Source: Sphagnum compactum (Eukaryota > Bryophyta > Sphagnopsida > Sphagnales). Taken from it: a DNA stretch of 64,000 nucleotides. The stretch is taken from assembly GCA_965153455.1 (NCBI GenBank), contig OZ234500.1:14259579-14323578 (forward strand), in the 5' to 3' direction. Made by a program: the position numbers and the translations under genes. This document shows positions 46,201-57,017 of the stretch, in pieces (positions within the stretch are counted from its first letter, which is position 1; each line of letters opens with the position of its first letter). The notes under the pieces were generated by a model. The model worked only from the letters and a program-made list of their open reading frames with translations, was not told the origin of the DNA and made no database searches.

Positions 46201-47049
46201 CCTCAGCTGAATCCTTTTCTTTCTTTCATGTTCAATTTTCTTGTGATTGATTGATTGATTGTGTGCTTGCAAGCAGTTTTGTGTACCTTTGTTCTGTTTC
46301 AGATTTTTTCTTCCTCTTCTTTCTTGCTTCCATGTAAATTTGCTTGCACTGTTGTTTTGTTTCAGAGCTTTTCTTCTTCTTCTATGTTTAGCTTGTCATC
46401 GACTGTGTGCAAGCAGTTGTGTAGACTGATTTTTGTTTTGGAGTTTCTTCTTCTTCTCCTTCCATGTTTTGGTTATGATTCTTTTGTGTGCAAACTGTTT
46501 CTGCTTTGTGTTTTTGTTTTCTTCTTCCGTGTTTCAATGCTTGTGATTGTGTACAAGTAGTGAAATTGTGGTGTGCTGTTTTGTTTTGTTTTGTTTTGGA
46601 GTGTTTTTTTCTTCATCCTTTTTGCAGCTTTTGAGTGATTCATGTGCTAGCTAACAGTTTGGTGCCTGGCCTGTTTGTTTATTTTGGGGTTTTGGGGTTG
46701 TGGATTTTGATGATGGCAAACAGTTTTCAATGTGCAAGGCTTTGAAGCACATGCTTTTCAGGCACCGAAACCGTACTAAGGTAATAGTTGTAGAACCCGA
46801 GCTACAACAATACAACCATGGCATCTCTCTTCCAGGATTCCCATTTGTAGAAGGTGAGCAAATTTTCCCTGCATTCTTTCCGCTTCATTTCTAAATCCAT
46901 CTCTCACAATTGATTTCCCATCAGAAGATTTGGGTATCACAGGCCCCAAGGTCAAAAGATCCCCAAAAACTCAGGTTTTTGAGACCCCAGGGCTCATGGC
47001 TCACTGGGATAGCTCCTTCGGGGACGACTTGGGGTGCCCAATGGCTTGA
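43222..47049 (+). CDS. DUF688-type Ser-rich plant protein with two VPF.WEE.PG.PK motifs, 3 exons
   Basis: Exons: 43222-46161, 46724-46853 and 46925-47049; both introns are GT-AG and phases match (0, then 1), giving 1,064 residues. Seen: a very Ser-rich, mostly disordered chain. There is a motif VPFNWEEAPGKPK from residue 424 and VPFKWEETPGRPK from residue 589. Basic KKKKK patches occur near residues 15 and 161, and a Ser run of 13 or more near residue 950. The end is basic and helical (FSMCKALKHMLFRHRNRTK) with a short acidic-aromatic tail (FETPGLMAHWDSSFGDDL). Known: paired VPF.WE..PG.PK motifs mark the plant family of unknown function DUF688; no reaction is known. The first exon alone stays open to 46254, but GTGAGT after codon 980 and the clean downstream exons favour splicing. 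The start is the first ATG of the frame. A repeated leader lies upstream. Confidence 0.8.
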
Positions 47050-47063
47050 GTCTGCTTGTTGTT

Positions 47064-47112
47064 GGTTTAGGGTTTAGGTTCAAACTAAGTTCTTCAACCC
47101 TAAACCCTAAAC
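47064..47112. repeat. Inverted pair of telomere-like tracts
   Basis: GGTTTAGGGTTTAGGTT (47064-47080) and AACCCTAAACCCTAAAC (47096-47112) face each other across 15 bp, immediately after the stop codon at 47049. They could form a hairpin in the 3' UTR. Confidence 0.85.
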
Positions 47113-47119
47113 AAAAGAA

Positions 47120-48320
47120 GAAAAAACCTCAGGTTTTACATCAATTCTGCAAAAGACCTACATTGAGTATACACTCCATACTACATCGACTATATTATAC
47201 TACATACTACATTGAGTAATCTATATGCCTCAAGTTCCCCCCCCTCCAAACCCCCATTCTGCCCTCATGGAGTTGTGAGATGGTTTTTGCAATAACCTAA
47301 ACTGTTGAAGGCTTACAATTTTTTTTTAAAAAGTGTTCTTCGGAAAGTTTTTCATTCTCATGAGAATTGATATTTGGCCGGTTTTGTGCAGCGAATTGAA
47401 TACTGGTTTTTGGCAAGTCCAGTAGTAACAAGAGAGCCAAAAACTGCCATCCATCTGGGGCAATAGCTGATGTTCATAGTTGGTCCAGATTTAGAGGCTA
47501 TTTTGATGAACTTCTTGTAGTTTGTGTTTTCTTCTCTGTGCCCCACTAGCAGTGCCAATCCTGAAAAATAGCTTGGTAGAGCAAACAAGCAATTGGTGAT
47601 ATTTTCATTCATAGAGGACAGCTCTAAATGCACATAATGCCATTGCTAAGATGGACTTCATATTACATTCAAGCATTTTGTTGTAGCAACACATGATATA
47701 GCAAATCTTAGATGCAGAGACTATTTGTACAATAGGATTCAACTAAATTCAGATCCTTGAGAGTAGAACAATTGAGACTCTGTTAAGCTTCTTTTTTGTT
47801 ATGTGCCAATGATGGGGGAAGACACTAAATACCCCCTAACGAGTATTGTTCAGACACCAATGCGGGTGCCCTGCATGATTCTATGCATGGATTGACTAGT
47901 GCCGGGTCTGCAAAAACTTGAAGAAATACAATCTAGGATGGCGCTGTTGTAAATGGCAAGAAGTAGGCTAGTTTTGGGTATTGCTACTTCTTGCTTCCCT
48001 CAAGTTGTAACTTCAAAACTCAGAGAACAAACAGCAAAAACATACAAAATAAATTTTCCTGTCTTGTCTTCATTGCATGGTTTTATCATTGGCCCCGCAG
48101 GCTCATAGGGTATCATAGTCTGGATGAAGAAGCTAATGCCGTATGTGCTATAGGGTACAATTACTGACTTTTTCTAGTGTGCATTTTAGCATGAAACACT
48201 GCTATTGGAGTAGTTAGTTCCTACACAATGAAATGATGAAAGCGCTATGGGCTCTTTGGGTGTTGTCAATCAAGTCTTTTTTTTTTTCATTTTTCATTTC
48301 AAGTTTTTGTTAGTTGTTAT
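47120..48320. other. 3' flank and spacer
   Basis: No supported gene. The 91-codon minus-strand frame at 47358-47633 has no recognised motif. Confidence 0.4.
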
Positions 48321-48330
48321 AGTGTGTGCT

Positions 48331-48478
48331 TTTTGTTTCAAGCTTTTGTTATATTGTGTGCCTTTTGTTTCAAGCTTTTGTTATTTGTTACGTTGTGTGC
48401 CTTTTGTTTCAAGCTTTTGTTATTTGTTACATTGTGTGCCTTTTGTTTCAAGCTTTTGTTATTTGTTATATTGTGTGT
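48331..48478. repeat. Tandem repeat, 39-bp unit, 3-4 copies
   Basis: The TTTTGTTTCAAGCTTTTGTT core has the G of its first TTTTG at 48335, 48367, 48406 and 48445 (spacings 32, 39, 39). Because 39 is divisible by 3, all three plus-strand frames stay open and give repeated CAFCFKLLLFV-like text. These 60-80 codon frames are artefacts of the repeat. Confidence 0.9.
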
Positions 48479-48499
48479 TTTTATAGTTTTCATTTTTCT

Positions 48500-49280
48500 T
48501 TTTCTTTTTTGATTGGGAGCATAAAAGTAAACTCATTGACTTGGTTGATAAGCTATTGGCAATAACCCCCAAGTTACACTCAATGGCAAACAACATGACA
48601 AGACTTGATGAACTTATCTGGCAAAGGACATGACAAGACTTAACAAAACAATTTATCTCGATGACATATAGTAGGAAGATACTTTAAAGGACCAATTCCA
48701 AAATGATTTGAAATAATTGAAGACCTAGACATCCAATGAGGAGGGGAATGAAAAAGTCGTATTGCAAAATGAAAATGTGTTGGCATAACCAAAAGTAACA
48801 AATGGACATGTCACCTAGAATGTTTTCAAAACACAACAAAATGTGATTGATTGTGCCTCTACCCCACCCATTATACCTAGGCTTCACACTCCTCAAACAA
48901 TATGTGAAGATGTTGATGAAATAACATCAATTCCATCATCTAGCTTGGGCCTTGAAATTTCATTTTCATCGAGTGGCAAGGTGAAAACAATTAAAGCGAA
49001 AGTGTTGCAATGTCAATCCATCATGGCACAAAAGATGATGGTTGGGAATGATGATCAAAAAGTTCTAATCAAAGTAAAGATGGATGATAATATGGAAAAG
49101 AAGAGGTAGATTGGGATTGGCAATTTCAAAATAACTGAAGACCTAAGAATTTTAACAAATGAAAAATTCAAAACTAAAGTTAAGGAAGTGTTAGACTTAT
49201 AATTAAAAGTCTCCATCCCAACCATAGTCAACCATATTGTCTATGTGGCCCCAATGATTTCATAGGTGAAGTCTAGATGA
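48500..49280. other. Spacer with one unassigned frame
   Basis: The frame at 48843-49109 (88 codons, KVKTIKAKVLQCQSIMAQKM) has protein-like composition, ends KKR and lies next to the Harbinger relic. It could be a fragment of the second ORF such elements carry, but no SANT/Myb pattern is visible. Confidence 0.25.
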
Positions 49281-49289
49281 TGTTTGTGG

Positions 49290-49927
49290 AAGAAATTAGT
49301 TAGGATAGTCACAATTTTAAAAAAATGATTAGACTTGGGCATTGTGGAATCAAAACATTTCATGAGCCTTTTCCATTTTTTATTTAATCCACCAATTTTT
49401 CATTCCGTTCGCATTTTATACCCTATGTGCATTTTGTTGTATGCATGCATTACATTTAAGTCATGTCCAAGGGTAAGTTCACACCTTCTAAGATGCCACA
49501 TCACAAACATCTTCTCCCCCATGAAACTCAGGTCAATAAATATTCAAAATAATCGTTTGTATGTGCAAAAAATTGATGCCAATTTTAATACAAATTGAAT
49601 TCACGTAAGATGCTCACACATGGAAGGAGCTAGGATACCCACTATCAAAATAAATGAACAATCCATTGTGTTATTCATACAATACATTCTTTAACACTCA
49701 TTGAACCAAGGTCTATGGGTGTCATTGTTTGAAGGTTTGTAGATTTCAATAAAGGTCCCATCAATGAGCTCAATACAACTTAAGAAATAAAAAATGTGTA
49801 CCAAATGTATCGTGCTCGTCCATAGTAGGCCATTTGATCTCATCATGTAAGGCTTCATGAATGCACGATGCAATAAAAATTGCATCATCACAAATTGCAT
49901 TCTTGTTCTAATTCCACATGAATGCAT
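49290..49927 (-). pseudogene. PIF/Harbinger transposase relic
   Basis: On the minus strand from 49927 downward the text follows the DDE nuclease of PIF/Harbinger elements: LSCIELIDGTFIEIYKPSNN (the known pattern is C-IG-IDGTHI), DTHRPWFNE, MYCMNNT, then in another frame GLFIYFDSGYPSSFH, then HTNDYFEYLL and remnants of the final helical segment near 49290-49450. Family members normally read IDGTHI and SGYPGSFHDV. Stops and at least two frame changes make it non-functional. Terminal repeats were not located. Confidence 0.8.
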
Positions 49928-49934
49928 TGTAAAT

Positions 49935-50500
49935 TATCACATTGTCATATTTCATGTACAATATGAATTGGAGCAAATGTTGCTTCAATGTTAACTTAAC
50001 TAGTCACCTTGATATATGCGGGGCTCATTAGTGGATTTTGCTTGGGCTTGATGGTGAGGACCATTGGTGCAATTATTTCGTCAAACTTTGATCAACTAAA
50101 GTTTGTTAAAGTTTTGAATAAACTTAGAGTTGTTCACATTGTGACAAGCATGCCCCACACACCAACATCTTGATCAATGGATTGTCGTGCACCTGGTCCA
50201 ATTCATTTGCATTGAACAATGCTCCTAGATCCAACTCATTTGCATTGAACAACTGCAAACATGATCTAGTGTTTTCATGGTGCAAAACAATAGCAAATAT
50301 AACACCATTCATGTTTTTCCAAGTGGCCTAAAGGATGAGCTATGTAGACTTGGCACACCATTCACAACACATCATAGTTAGTGCGCCTTCGTCACTAGCC
50401 GATTTGTGACAGATGGCAGATTTTTTGTCTTAGGTCTTCTTTGTTATGGTTGATCATCATTTTGTAGCCATGAGTCCTATTTGCATAGGGTTTTTATTTA
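49935..50500. other. Spacer between the Harbinger relic and the PPR pseudogene
   Basis: A 32-bp direct duplication (TCCAACTCATTTGCATTGAAC, in part) lies at about 50196-50252. The rest is unassigned and may include N-terminal debris of the transposon. Confidence 0.4.
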
Positions 50501-50510
50501 TTTTTGTTGA

Positions 50511-53497
50511 TTGTTAGTTTTTTTTTCTTTGAGTTGGGTCTACTTGTGCTCTCAGTTGCCTTGTACTTTTGATGGATGGGTTCCCATCTTCAACTCGAGA
50601 GAAAAACTGGCCGCATTGCCACCAGGGACTGTAGAGTGGGACATGTTTTCATGGAATAGACGACTTTCAAGGGATGTCAAGGCTGGGCAACATGAGACGA
50701 CAATTGAGCTTTTCCATGAAATGCAACAAAAAGGCATGAGTTTTGACAGATTCACTTTTGTTCCGGTGCTCAATGCATGTGCTAGTTTACAAGCACTTGA
50801 AGAGGGCAGGCAGGCTCATAAACAGATAATTGAATGCGGTTGTGAGGCTGATGTCTTTGTGGGGAGTTCCTTGGTTGACATGTATGCCAAATGTGGAAGC
50901 ATGGAGGATGCTCAGAGCGTGTTCAACAAGATTCTGCATCGAGATGTGGTCACTTGGACGGCCATGATATTGGGACATGTGAAGTGCGGGGAAGGGCACA
51001 AGGCACTGAAACTGTTTCGAAATATGCAAGCAGAGGGCGTGCAACCGGAGTCTTTCACTTTTGTGGGGGTGCTGAATGCATGTGCCAGCCTTGTTGCACT
51101 GGAAGAGGGCAGGTCTGTTCACGAGCAGATCATTCGAAGTGGTTATGAATCAGTCACTTTTGTGGGGAATAGCTTGGTTGACATGTATGCAAAATGTGGG
51201 AGCATAGAGGATGCTTGGAGAGTGTTTAATAAGATGTCTTCACGAAATGTGGTTTCTTGGAATGCATTGATATTGGGACATGTGAAATGTGGGCAAGGAC
51301 AGAAGGCACTGGAATTGTTTCAACAAATGCAAGACAAAGGTTTGCAGCCAGATCCTGTTACCATGGGGGGAGTGCTCAATGCATGTGCTAGTCTACTTGC
51401 CCTGAAAGAGGGCAGGGATGCTCATGAGCAGATAATTCAAAGAGGTTGGGAGTCGATGTCTTCCTGATGAGCAGCCTGGTTGACATGTCTGCAAAATGTG
51501 GGAGCATGGAGGATGCTTCCAGAGTTTTCAAGAAGAGGCCTTCACTTGATGTGGTTCCTTGGAAACACTATGATATGTGGACATATAAAATGTGGACAAG
51601 GGCAAAAGGCATTGGAACTATTTCAAGAAATGCGAAAGGAAGGTGTGCAGCCAGACCTTAGGACTTTTGTGGGGTTGCTGAATGCATGTGCCAGTGTAGT
51701 TACACTTGAGGAGGGCAGGCACACACATAGGCAGATTATTGAACATGGGTGGGATTCAGATATCATTGTGGGCAATAGCCTGATTTACATGTATGCAAAA
51801 TGTGGGAGTATGGAGGACGCATGCAAAGTGTTCAAAAATATGCCATCACGTGATGTGATCACTTGGAATGTGATGATATCTGGATGTGTGAAATGTGGGC
51901 AAAGCCAGAAGGCCCTGGAACTTTGCCAACAAATGCAGCATGATGGTCTGTGGCCAAGCCCTGTCACATTTGTGGGCCCGCTGAATTCATGTGCCAGTTT
52001 AATTGCACTTGAACAGGGTAGACACATCCATAAGCAGATTATTGAATGTGGTTATGAGTCCAATGTGTTTGTGGGGAGTAGCATGTATGCCAAATGTGGG
52101 AGCATGGAAGATGCTTGCAGAGTGTTTAACAAGATGCCTTCACATGATGTGGTGGCTTGGAATGCAATGATATTTGGATACATGAAATGTGGGCAAGGGC
52201 AGAAGGCATTGGAACTATACCAACAAATGAGCAGGAACATCTGCTGCGAACCCCTGTCACTTGGAATGTGATGATATTTGGACATGTGAAATGTGGGCAA
52301 GGGCAGAATGCACTGGAACTATTCCAACAAATGCAGCAGGAAGGTGTGCAGCCAACTGGTGTCACATTTGTTGCTGTGCTCAATTCATGTGCCAGTTTAG
52401 TTGCACTTGAACAGGGCAGATGTGCTCATAAGCAGATTATTGAAAGTGGTTATGAGTCTGATGTGTGTGGGGAATAGCTTTGTTGACATGTATGCCAAAT
52501 GTGGGAGCATGGAAGATGCTTGCAGGGTGTTTAACAAGTTGCCATCACATGATTTGGTCTCTTGGAATGCCTTACTTGGAGGATATGCCATGCACGGGCA
52601 TCGGAAGGAAGCTCTTAAAAATTTTAAGTGGATGTGTGAAGAAGGTGTAGAACCAGATGATATCACTTTTATTTCTCTTCTGTCAGCTTCTAGCCATGCA
52701 GGTTTGGTGGTAGAGGGCCTGTGCTGTTATGCTTCCATGAGCACAATTCACAAGATTTCTGCAAAATTGGAACACTACATCTGCCTGGTTGACCTTCTTG
52801 GCCATGCTGGACATCTGCAGGAGGCAGAGAATATGATCAAGGCAATGCCCTATAACCCAAATGTGGCTGTGTGAATGGCTTTGCTTGGTGCTTGCAGAAT
52901 TCATGGTAATGTGGAGATGGCAGAACATGTTGTGAAACAAGTTCTTGAACTGGAGCCTGAAAATGCTGCAGGTTATGTGTTGCTTTCTTAACATATATGC
53001 TGCTGCTGGCAACCAGGGTCTCAGTGAGGATGTTCAATGGCAGAAAAAGGAAAGAGGTGTGAAGAAACAACCAGGTTGCACCTGGGTTGAAGTGAATAAT
53101 AAGGTGCATACATTTGTAAGGATTAAAGGATGACTTAGGACATAACCGTATGCACCTTATCATTCACTTCAATCCATGCACCCTCTACCTCCAAATGTAC
53201 TCCATAATCCATGCAACGTATGTGTCAGATACTAAATTTGTGCTGCATGTAATGGAGGAAGAAGAAAAAATGTTCCATTTGTGTCACCATATTGAGAAAC
53301 TGGCTATTGCATTTGGGCTCATCAACACAGCTCCTGGTACTCCACTGCTCATAATCAAGAATTTGCAAGTTTGTAGTGATGGCCATGCTTTGACAAACTT
53401 CATTTTGAAAATAGTTGGGAGAGCAATCATGGTGAGGGATGCAAATTGCATTCATCACTTTCAGGATGGGGTCTGTTCTTGCATGGACTACTGGTGA
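50511..53497 (+). pseudogene. PPR-PLS-E-DYW editing-factor-like gene, broken by frameshifts
   Basis: About 3 kb of clear PLS-class PPR sequence with repeated blocks VDMYAKCGSMEDA, RDVVTWTAMILGHVKCG and LNACASLVALEEGR, then E-type motifs ([37 protein letters not shown]) and a DYW-type end (HHIEKLAIAFGLINTAPG ... HHFQDGVCSCMDYW). Intact members recognise organellar RNA and deaminate C to U. Breaks seen: frame changes near 51460, 51580, 52247, 52455, 52985 and about 53200, and an in-frame TGA at 52872-52874. The stretch 52190-52280 jumps from one repeat into the next, implying an internal deletion. The DYW zinc-binding CxDCH-type motif reads VCSDGH, losing a Cys, while HxE is kept. The first frame (50511-51467) could still make a truncated 318-residue PPR protein. 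Its N-terminal LPPGT...KAGQ block matches the relic at 12.65 kb. Confidence 0.9.
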
Positions 53498-53499
53498 TG

Positions 53500-54080
53500 G
53501 GAGTAAGCTGTTGGTGATGGCAGTAGTCTGTCTTGTGAAACCTATGTCTGTAGCACGTCTCTATCGTATTATTACCATGCATTTTGAACACCTTCCTGAG
53601 TGTGCATGCTGTGAAGATTGTGTGTACATAGGAATGAGATCAAACTATGGCTGAGCCATGATCCTTAAATCATTGTGTCTGTGATTGTTGTGCAATACAA
53701 GTCAAGATAAAAGTAAACAGGGCAGTCTCAAGGATTGCCAATTTTTTTTCCTTTGGTGGCAATTGCAACTTGCATTGAGCATTTACCAGCAGAAAGTAAT
53801 AATGCTGTTGTGATGGATAATGTTAGTATGCAATGGGAGTATGCAAACAGCTACTATCTTGCAGAAGGATTTGACATGCTTGGAGAAGAGCATTATTGAT
53901 GTATTCTTGTGGATTCTCATCCATCCCTTCAACTCATCATTTCATGTCTACTGCAGATTGGGGTAGGTGTACTATATAGCCAGTCCACCATCAAAGATAA
54001 ACTTGAAACGTGTTGAGCTGTGAAATGTACACCAAGAAATATCACCATGGTGTGTAGATCAATGGCACATGTTTGTAGCC
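53500..54080 (+). other. 3' flank of the PPR pseudogene
   Basis: No supported gene. Confidence 0.4.
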
Positions 54081-54087
54081 AGATCAT

Positions 54088-54312
54088 GGAATTTCAGGTG
54101 GGAGGAGCCAGCTAGATGTGCAATTGGAAAGATCCTTGCTATTTTTGAATGTGGGAATTGAGAAGAGAATTTCAGGTGTGAGGAGCCATAGCTAGATGTG
54201 CAATTGGAATGATCCTTGCTATTTCAAATGTTGGAATGGAGAAGAGAATTTTATTGGGAGCTAGCTATATGTGCAATTGGAGCAATCCTTGTATTTCAAA
54301 TGTCAGAGTTGA
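54088..54312. repeat. Tandem repeat, 73-80 bp unit, 3 copies
   Basis: (A/T)GATGTGCAATTGGA-like cores at 54115, 54195 and 54268. Each is followed by ATCCTTG(CT)ATTT(C/T) and preceded by GAGAATTTCAGGTG or GAGAATTTTATTGG. Confidence 0.9.
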
Positions 54313-54699
54313 ATGAAGGTCCACCCTCCACCTTGACCACATCATCTAAATTTTAGCAACTTACAAGTTATAATTCTCTCCTCTCCTATCAACATTCCAA
54401 TTGAACAAGAGTGTGATTTTGGTTGTCATGATTACCTCCCATAGCAACACTACAATTAAAAAAAAAAACATATTAGAAACTGTGACTATGTTTTGTTTGA
54501 TGATCTTTGATTCCCCATTTTTCGCAGTTGAGAATTCCAGCAGCAATGGGGGAAATGATGACGAGTTCTACTAGAGTGTGCTAGCAAGTGAGAAAATGAT
54601 GATGAGTTCTGTATGAGTGGGTGACGCAATTAGGAAAAGTGAAGGGGCTTTTAAAGCTTTTCAATTGCCAGAAGTGAGAAAAAGGAAAAAACCCTACAT

Positions 54700-54870
54700 T
54701 TGGTTTCCAGTGAGTAGCCAAATATATAGAAGGATGATTAAACACTTATACTTCATATTTGGTTTATAGCCAGATTTGGCTAAATCTTCCTAAGAAATAT
54801 TGCCAGTTTTTCCACATCTTTTTATGGATGGTGGGCCACTGTGGCTCCAAAAGCAGATTCCTATTAAAAA
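54700..54870 (-). mobile_element. Dispersed non-coding repeat, copy 2 (inverse of 16278-16470)
   Basis: The reverse complement carries TTAGGAAGATTTAGCCAAAT, TGGCTATAAACCAAATATGA and ATCATCCTTCTATATATTTG in the same order as 16278-16470. Short and non-coding. Confidence 0.7.
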
Positions 54871-55200
54871 AACACACTGTATTTCCCAGGTGAGAGATTC
54901 ATCCACTGGCGTCATCTAGCATCAGGGATGATAAGTGACGGATGCATTATCCACTGGCATCATCCCTGAGGCATCTGGATGAGCATGGAGCATGAGGAGG
55001 CAAGGGCTGCGGCGCCGGAATAACGGCTCGGGTGCACGTGACTGCAAGCTTAAAAAAATGGCGATTGTCAGCGTGTGTTTAGCTCCCTGCTACATACACA
55101 TTGCCAATAAAGGGAAAAAAGAAAGCCAAAGGAAGGGAATAATCTATTTCTGGCTCTGCTTTGTTGCAGAAGGTCCAAAACCCCCACTCCCCCACCAAAA

Positions 55201-55228
55201 TAAATAAATAAATAAATAAATAAATAAA
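55201..55228. repeat. (TAAA)n microsatellite
   Basis: Seven perfect TAAA units. Confidence 0.95.
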
Positions 55229-55422
55229 AACCCACACCCATACCCATACTATACATGTGACTGATGTTTGGTGTTAAATAATTCTCAATAATGCAAGTCG
55301 GACAAAATACAAATTTTGATCTCATGTGAGTCTCCGGTTTTCCAAGAATTGAACCCTACACCTATGTAAGAATATATTGGAGGCCTTGAATATTTATCCC
55401 AAACTCTTGAAATTATAGTGAA

Positions 55423-56118
55423 ATGTTCTTCAAATTGGGCATGTTGGACCCAATTTATGATAGACTACGGGAGTCCACACCAGATCATCTGTTGTACTGT
55501 GCCTACCAGACCCAGCTCCAGATGCTCAGTGTGCTCAATGATAACCAACAGTGTTGGCTCCGGAACGTGCAGTTGTGGCTTGACGACCAAGGGGTTGGGG
55601 TTCTCTATACTAATGTCATGTGTGCTGTAGCAAGTGCACAGGCTTCTTATTTAGAATCCACTTATGGTGAACAGGCCAGAGCCAGAAGTAGCAAATTACG
55701 TACATACCAGCTGATGAATACGAGTTGTACAACAGAATCTGGGTACTCATATGCACATCAGAGTTATTTGCAAGTGATCACAAATGTTCAGCTCAGGCAA
55801 TCTTTGTCAAGGTTCAGATGTTCAAACCATCGTTTGGAGGTAGAGTGTGGCAGGCATGCAAAGCCTGAGAGTGTACTGAGGAGAGATAGGGTTTGTTGCC
55901 TGTGTTCCCTAGGAGCTGTTGAGGATGAAGACCACCTGTTGCTAGTGTGCCCAGCTCACCATGACATTCGTTGCAAGTTTGGTCAACAGCTACGGAAACA
56001 GTTGACACCGTGCAGCTTACTGCCTGAATTGATGCATTCGGCTACTCAGAAGGCGGTAGCGTTGTACTTAGTTTCTTGCCTAGACAACAGGAGTGTTTTG
56101 CTCAAATCAACTAGGTAA
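55423..56118 (+). pseudogene. C-terminal part of a LINE-type non-LTR retroelement ORF2, 5'-truncated
   Basis: The 231-codon open frame holds a zinc-knuckle-like block: LRQSLSRFRCSNHRLEVECG, then RDRVCCLCSLGAVEDEDHLL, then LVCPAHHDIR. This is the C-x2-C ... H ... C pattern found after the reverse transcriptase in plant and animal LINE-1-like ORF2 proteins. No RT palm motif is present, and the frame begins abruptly at MFFKLGMLDPIYDRL. It is followed within 40 bp by an A-rich AAAAGAAAGAAAGAA tail, as expected for a LINE 3' end. A 5'-truncated insertion explains all of this. Confidence 0.75.
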
Positions 56119-56169
56119 TAGTCGTCAAATGGATCTCTCTAGTCCGGGTATTGACGTTAAATTAAAAGA

Positions 56170-57000
56170 AAGAAAGAACGACCCATTTTTAAAAATATTT
56201 AAATTCTTTTGGCAAAACCTACTGATTATTAGTTGAAGGTATATATTACCTTGTAATCTAGCCTCCAGGTGTTTATTTCATTTTTGTGACCACGCCTTAA
56301 CTCTCCCAAAGGCTGTGAAGCCCTCACAAGTTTTTTTGGTATCTCAAAAAAGCCCTCAATTAGATAATGTGCACATTTGTCATTTCACACTTTTTTGGAC
56401 CAATGGAACAAAAATCATTGACTTTTGGACTGATTTTTTCCTTTATAATCTAATCAAATGATTTTTCATATTAATTTTTTAATATACTTGGGCCAATGGC
56501 ACAAAGGCCCAATATATGGTGTTTCTTTGTTTGGAGCAAAACCTAATGAATAGTGTGTTATTTCTTTTGAAAATTAAATTTAAATTAATGTAACATGGTT
56601 CCATAAGAACTTTGAAAGTGAAGCCCACTCAACTCAAATCTTATTGGGATGGTTGACCTTACAAGAGGTTTAATATATTTGGGCCAATTGTAAAGAGGCC
56701 CACTATATACATATATAATTCAACAACAAATCTGATGGAGGAAAAGTGATTCAATTACACTAGTCATTGCATCAGAAACCACATTACAGGATTGGAATAT
56801 GAAAAATGATTATATGATAAGTTTCTCATCATGATACCAATTGAAAAGTTTCATAAGTTGATGAAAACTTGATAAACTTCACTAAACAAAGCATCCAGCA
56901 AAGGGAGAAAGGAAGAACAAAGAGAGATCATCAAAGTCCTATAAAGCTTTATTAAAAAACACACCGTAGATTAGGAAAATGTACAAAGGAATAAAATTAA
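56170..57000. other. AT-rich spacer
   Basis: Two echoes of AATATA(C/T)TTGGGCCAAT (about 56479 and 56670). No supported gene. Confidence 0.45.
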
Positions 57001-57017
57001 GGTAAAGGGAGAAGTGA

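Noticed and set aside
48247-48565. Repeated CAFCFKLLLF membrane-like ORFs
   Set aside because: A 39-bp tandem repeat keeps all three frames open. There is no independent sign of coding.
52683-53163. Minus-strand frames of 108-109 codons opposite the DYW region
   Set aside because: Antisense of clear PPR-E-DYW text on the plus strand.
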